A DNA stretch of 64,000 nucleotides from Luteibacter anthropi (GTDB taxonomy: Bacteria; Pseudomonadota; Gammaproteobacteria; Xanthomonadales; Rhodanobacteraceae), in the NCBI RefSeq assembly GCF_011759365.1, contig NZ_JAARLZ010000001.1, positions 1-64,000 on the forward strand, written 5' to 3'. The position numbers were made by a program, and so were the translations under genes. Positions 62,543-64,000 of the stretch are shown piece after piece. Within the stretch, counting starts at the first letter, position 1, and the number at the start of each line of letters is the position of its first letter. Below the pieces are notes generated by a model, which saw only the letters and a program-made list of their open reading frames with translations, was not told the DNA's origin and did not search any database.

Positions 62543-63323
62543 GCGTCCTTGCTGCCAGCTGTCCCGGCGTTACCCCAAGGGCCTTGCGGAACATTGCGAT
62601 GAAATTGCTGGGCGACGCATAGCCCATCGCATCGGCCACGACAGCTACGGCATCGCCCTGCGCAAGGCGGTCCAGTGCATGCAGCAGCTGCGCCTGCTGG
62701 CGCCACTGTGCGAAACCCAGGCCGGTTTCCGCCCGCATGGCACGACGCAATGACCGTTCGGACATGGTCGCCAGCGCGGCCCACTCGTCGAGCACCCGCT
62801 CGCGGCCCGGATCTTCGAGTATGGCGTGTGCCACACGCAGCAGGCGCGCATCGCGTGGCATGGGCAGGTTGAGCGATTCGTGCGGTGCGCGGCCGATCTC
62901 GTCGCAGATGACCTGTGCGATGTGTTCTTCATCTGCCGCCAGCGGCCGGGCTTTCTCCCAGCTCGCCGCGCGATGGGCCAGGACAGCCAGCACCTCGCTG
63001 ATACCGATCACACACGGTGCCACAGGCAGGCTCGCACAGGCGGCCGGGGCCACGAAGATCGTCCATCCGCTCAGGGCGCCCGTAACGCGAACCTGATGGC
63101 GCACACCAGGAGGAATCCAGCCAGCACGATGCGGTGGAAGCAACCATGTGCCCTCTTCCGCCTGCACATGGATCAGCCCGGTCTCGACGCAGAGCAACTG
63201 GCCGCGGTGATGGGCATGCCAGTCGTATTCGCGCGTACCCAGGCGATATTCGTTGTCCGCCGACGCATCGCCTGCGATGACGATCAGCGAAGGACCATCG
63301 ACACGTTCACTGTGATCCGTCAT
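62487..63323 (-). CDS. AraC-family transcriptional regulator with cupin sensor
   Basis: A 278-residue regulator. The N-terminal cupin has EYDWHAHHRGQLLCVETG and LPPHRAGWIPPGVRHQV. The C-terminal helix-turn-helix pair is VLDEWAALATMSERSLRRAMRAETG and AVAVVADAMGYASPSNFIAMFRKALG. The last 20 residues (TPTSPASPQSVHPSRPTDR-like, Ser/Pro-rich) extend past the domain and overlap the acyltransferase gene end. The ATG at 63323 has AGGG six bases upstream. It is divergent from a FAD monooxygenase gene across 103 bp and probably regulates it. Confidence 0.91.
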   Translation of the reverse strand: MTDHSERVDGPSLIVIAGDASADNEYRLGTREYDWHAHHRGQLLCVETGLIHVQAEEGTWLLPPHRAGWIPPGVRHQVRVTGALSGWTIFVAPAACASLPVAPCVIGISEVLAVLAHRAASWEKARPLAADEEHIAQVICDEIGRAPHESLNLPMPRDARLLRVAHAILEDPGRERVLDEWAALATMSERSLRRAMRAETGLGFAQWRQQAQLLHALDRLAQGDAVAVVADAMGYASPSNFIAMFRKALGVTPGQLAARTPTSPASPQSVHPSRPTDR

Positions 63324-63426
63324 CGCGCACCCTGGCCGGTTTCCAACAGTTGTCGTCCGCGCTTCGTTACCGCCGCGCGCGACTGCCATGTCACCGTTCA
63401 CGCCTCATTTCACGGAACCGCTGTGC

Positions 63427-64000
63427 ATGAACGATGCATTCCACGTTGCCATCGTAGGCGCCGGACCTGGCGGGCTTTGCCTCGCCCAGGCGCTGACCCG
63501 GGCAGGTATCCGCTGCGACGTCTACGAGCGTGATGGTTCGGCGAACGAACGGACGCAAGGATATCGCATCAGGATCGATGCAGCGGGGCAGCGTGCGCTG
63601 GCGAAGTCCCTGACACCTGCCATGGACCATGCGCTTCGCCTCACGGCATCGCTGGCCACGTCGCCCGGGCAGATACTGGACACGCAGTTACAGCCCATAA
63701 ATGCACAGCGGCCGGATAGCTGGCAGGACGACGAGGAACAAAGCGATCTCGGTATCCACCGGCAGAGCCTGCGCGAGGTACTCATGACCGGCATCCGCGA
63801 CAGGGTGCATTTCGGGCACGCTTTCGCTGGATACGACACGCTGGATGATGGGCGTGTGCGTGTCGCCTTTGACAACACCACGAGCGTGACGACCGATGTA
63901 CTCGTCGGCGCCGACGGCGTGCATTCGCGTGTGCGGACGATGCTCGCCCCTGAGGCAACGCCAACGCTTACGGATGCCGTCTGTCTCTACGGCAGATCCA
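63427..64000 (+). CDS. FAD-dependent monooxygenase, cut by the window edge
   Basis: The first 191 codons of a class A flavoprotein monooxygenase run off the right edge with no stop. The FAD motif is VAIVGAGPGGLCLAQALTR (residues 7-25), the second motif VLVGADGVHSRVR lies near 160. Flavoproteins of this kind hydroxylate aromatic compounds, and some inactivate antibiotics such as tetracycline or rifampicin; the substrate is not predictable from the part seen. The ATG at 63427 is supported by the N-terminal motif position. It is divergent from an AraC regulator. It uses slightly more A and T than the window average. Confidence 0.85.
   Translation, partial: MNDAFHVAIVGAGPGGLCLAQALTRAGIRCDVYERDGSANERTQGYRIRIDAAGQRALAKSLTPAMDHALRLTASLATSPGQILDTQLQPINAQRPDSWQDDEEQSDLGIHRQSLREVLMTGIRDRVHFGHAFAGYDTLDDGRVRVAFDNTTSVTTDVLVGADGVHSRVRTMLAPEATPTLTDAVCLYGRS

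Overview
The window looks like chromosome of a high-GC gammaproteobacterium of the order Lysobacterales (Xanthomonadales), most likely Rhodanobacteraceae (Luteibacter or Dyella type). This is inferred from protein sequence style, from the long membrane-anchored phosphomannomutase, from the radC / coaBC / dut / phosphomannomutase / pyrE / exonuclease III neighbourhood (also known from Pseudomonas), and from a dense family of GC-rich intergenic palindromes. No species name can be proved from the sequence alone. No phage, plasmid, insertion sequence, CRISPR array or tRNA was found.

Left part (1-13.7 kb). The left edge holds the promoter and antitermination leader of an rRNA operon reading out of the window on the minus strand. 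Next come tyrS, a cell-wall block (M23 endopeptidase, anmK, ampG) that fits murein turnover and recycling, exonuclease III coupled to ampG, an acetyltransferase with pyrE, and the minus-strand run coaBC - dut - phosphomannomutase facing divergent radC.

13.7-33.5 kb. A FAD monooxygenase, then a REP-rich spacer with several DnaA-box-like sequences in front of argS and a SPOR-domain protein. A dehydrogenase of the 3-hydroxyisobutyrate family is followed by divergent polyamine genes speA and speE, a secreted protein of unknown role, a plus-strand set (small membrane protein, orphan ParA ATPase, SixA-like phosphatase, YceI protein, phospholipase D lipoprotein), a TonB-like protein, a FadI-type thiolase, an unrecognised conserved-looking protein and a large PAS-GGDEF-EAL protein.

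33.5-48.8 kb. ntrBC with an acetyltransferase, then a more accessory stretch: serine hydrolase, lower-GC acetyltransferase, patatin-like lipase, PepSY membrane protein with a Met-rich loop, small secreted protein, an AraC regulator between an Old Yellow Enzyme and a divergent EamA exporter, a Fic protein with its own DNA-binding domain and an ordered operator, an amino-acid permease, a secreted cupin and an RBBP9-like hydrolase.

48.8-64 kb. A LytS/LytTR-type two-component pair, an AraC regulator, the dkgB / LysR divergent pair known from E. coli, a secreted nuclease, a YheO-type regulator and a chemoreceptor whose stop codons both lie in REP sequence, an EAL-CBS-GGDEF protein, a histidine phosphatase, a DksA-like zinc finger protein, a VOC protein, a LysR regulator, an acyltransferase, an AraC regulator and a FAD monooxygenase cut by the right edge.

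Recurring themes are cell-wall recycling, polyamine and nucleotide metabolism, cyclic-di-GMP signalling and many single-gene regulators next to their probable targets. The most unusual non-coding signals are the REP family (including REPs that supply stop codons), a near-perfect composite palindrome after speE, a DnaA-box cluster before argS, the four-half-site operator before fic, and palindromes built around convergent stop codons.
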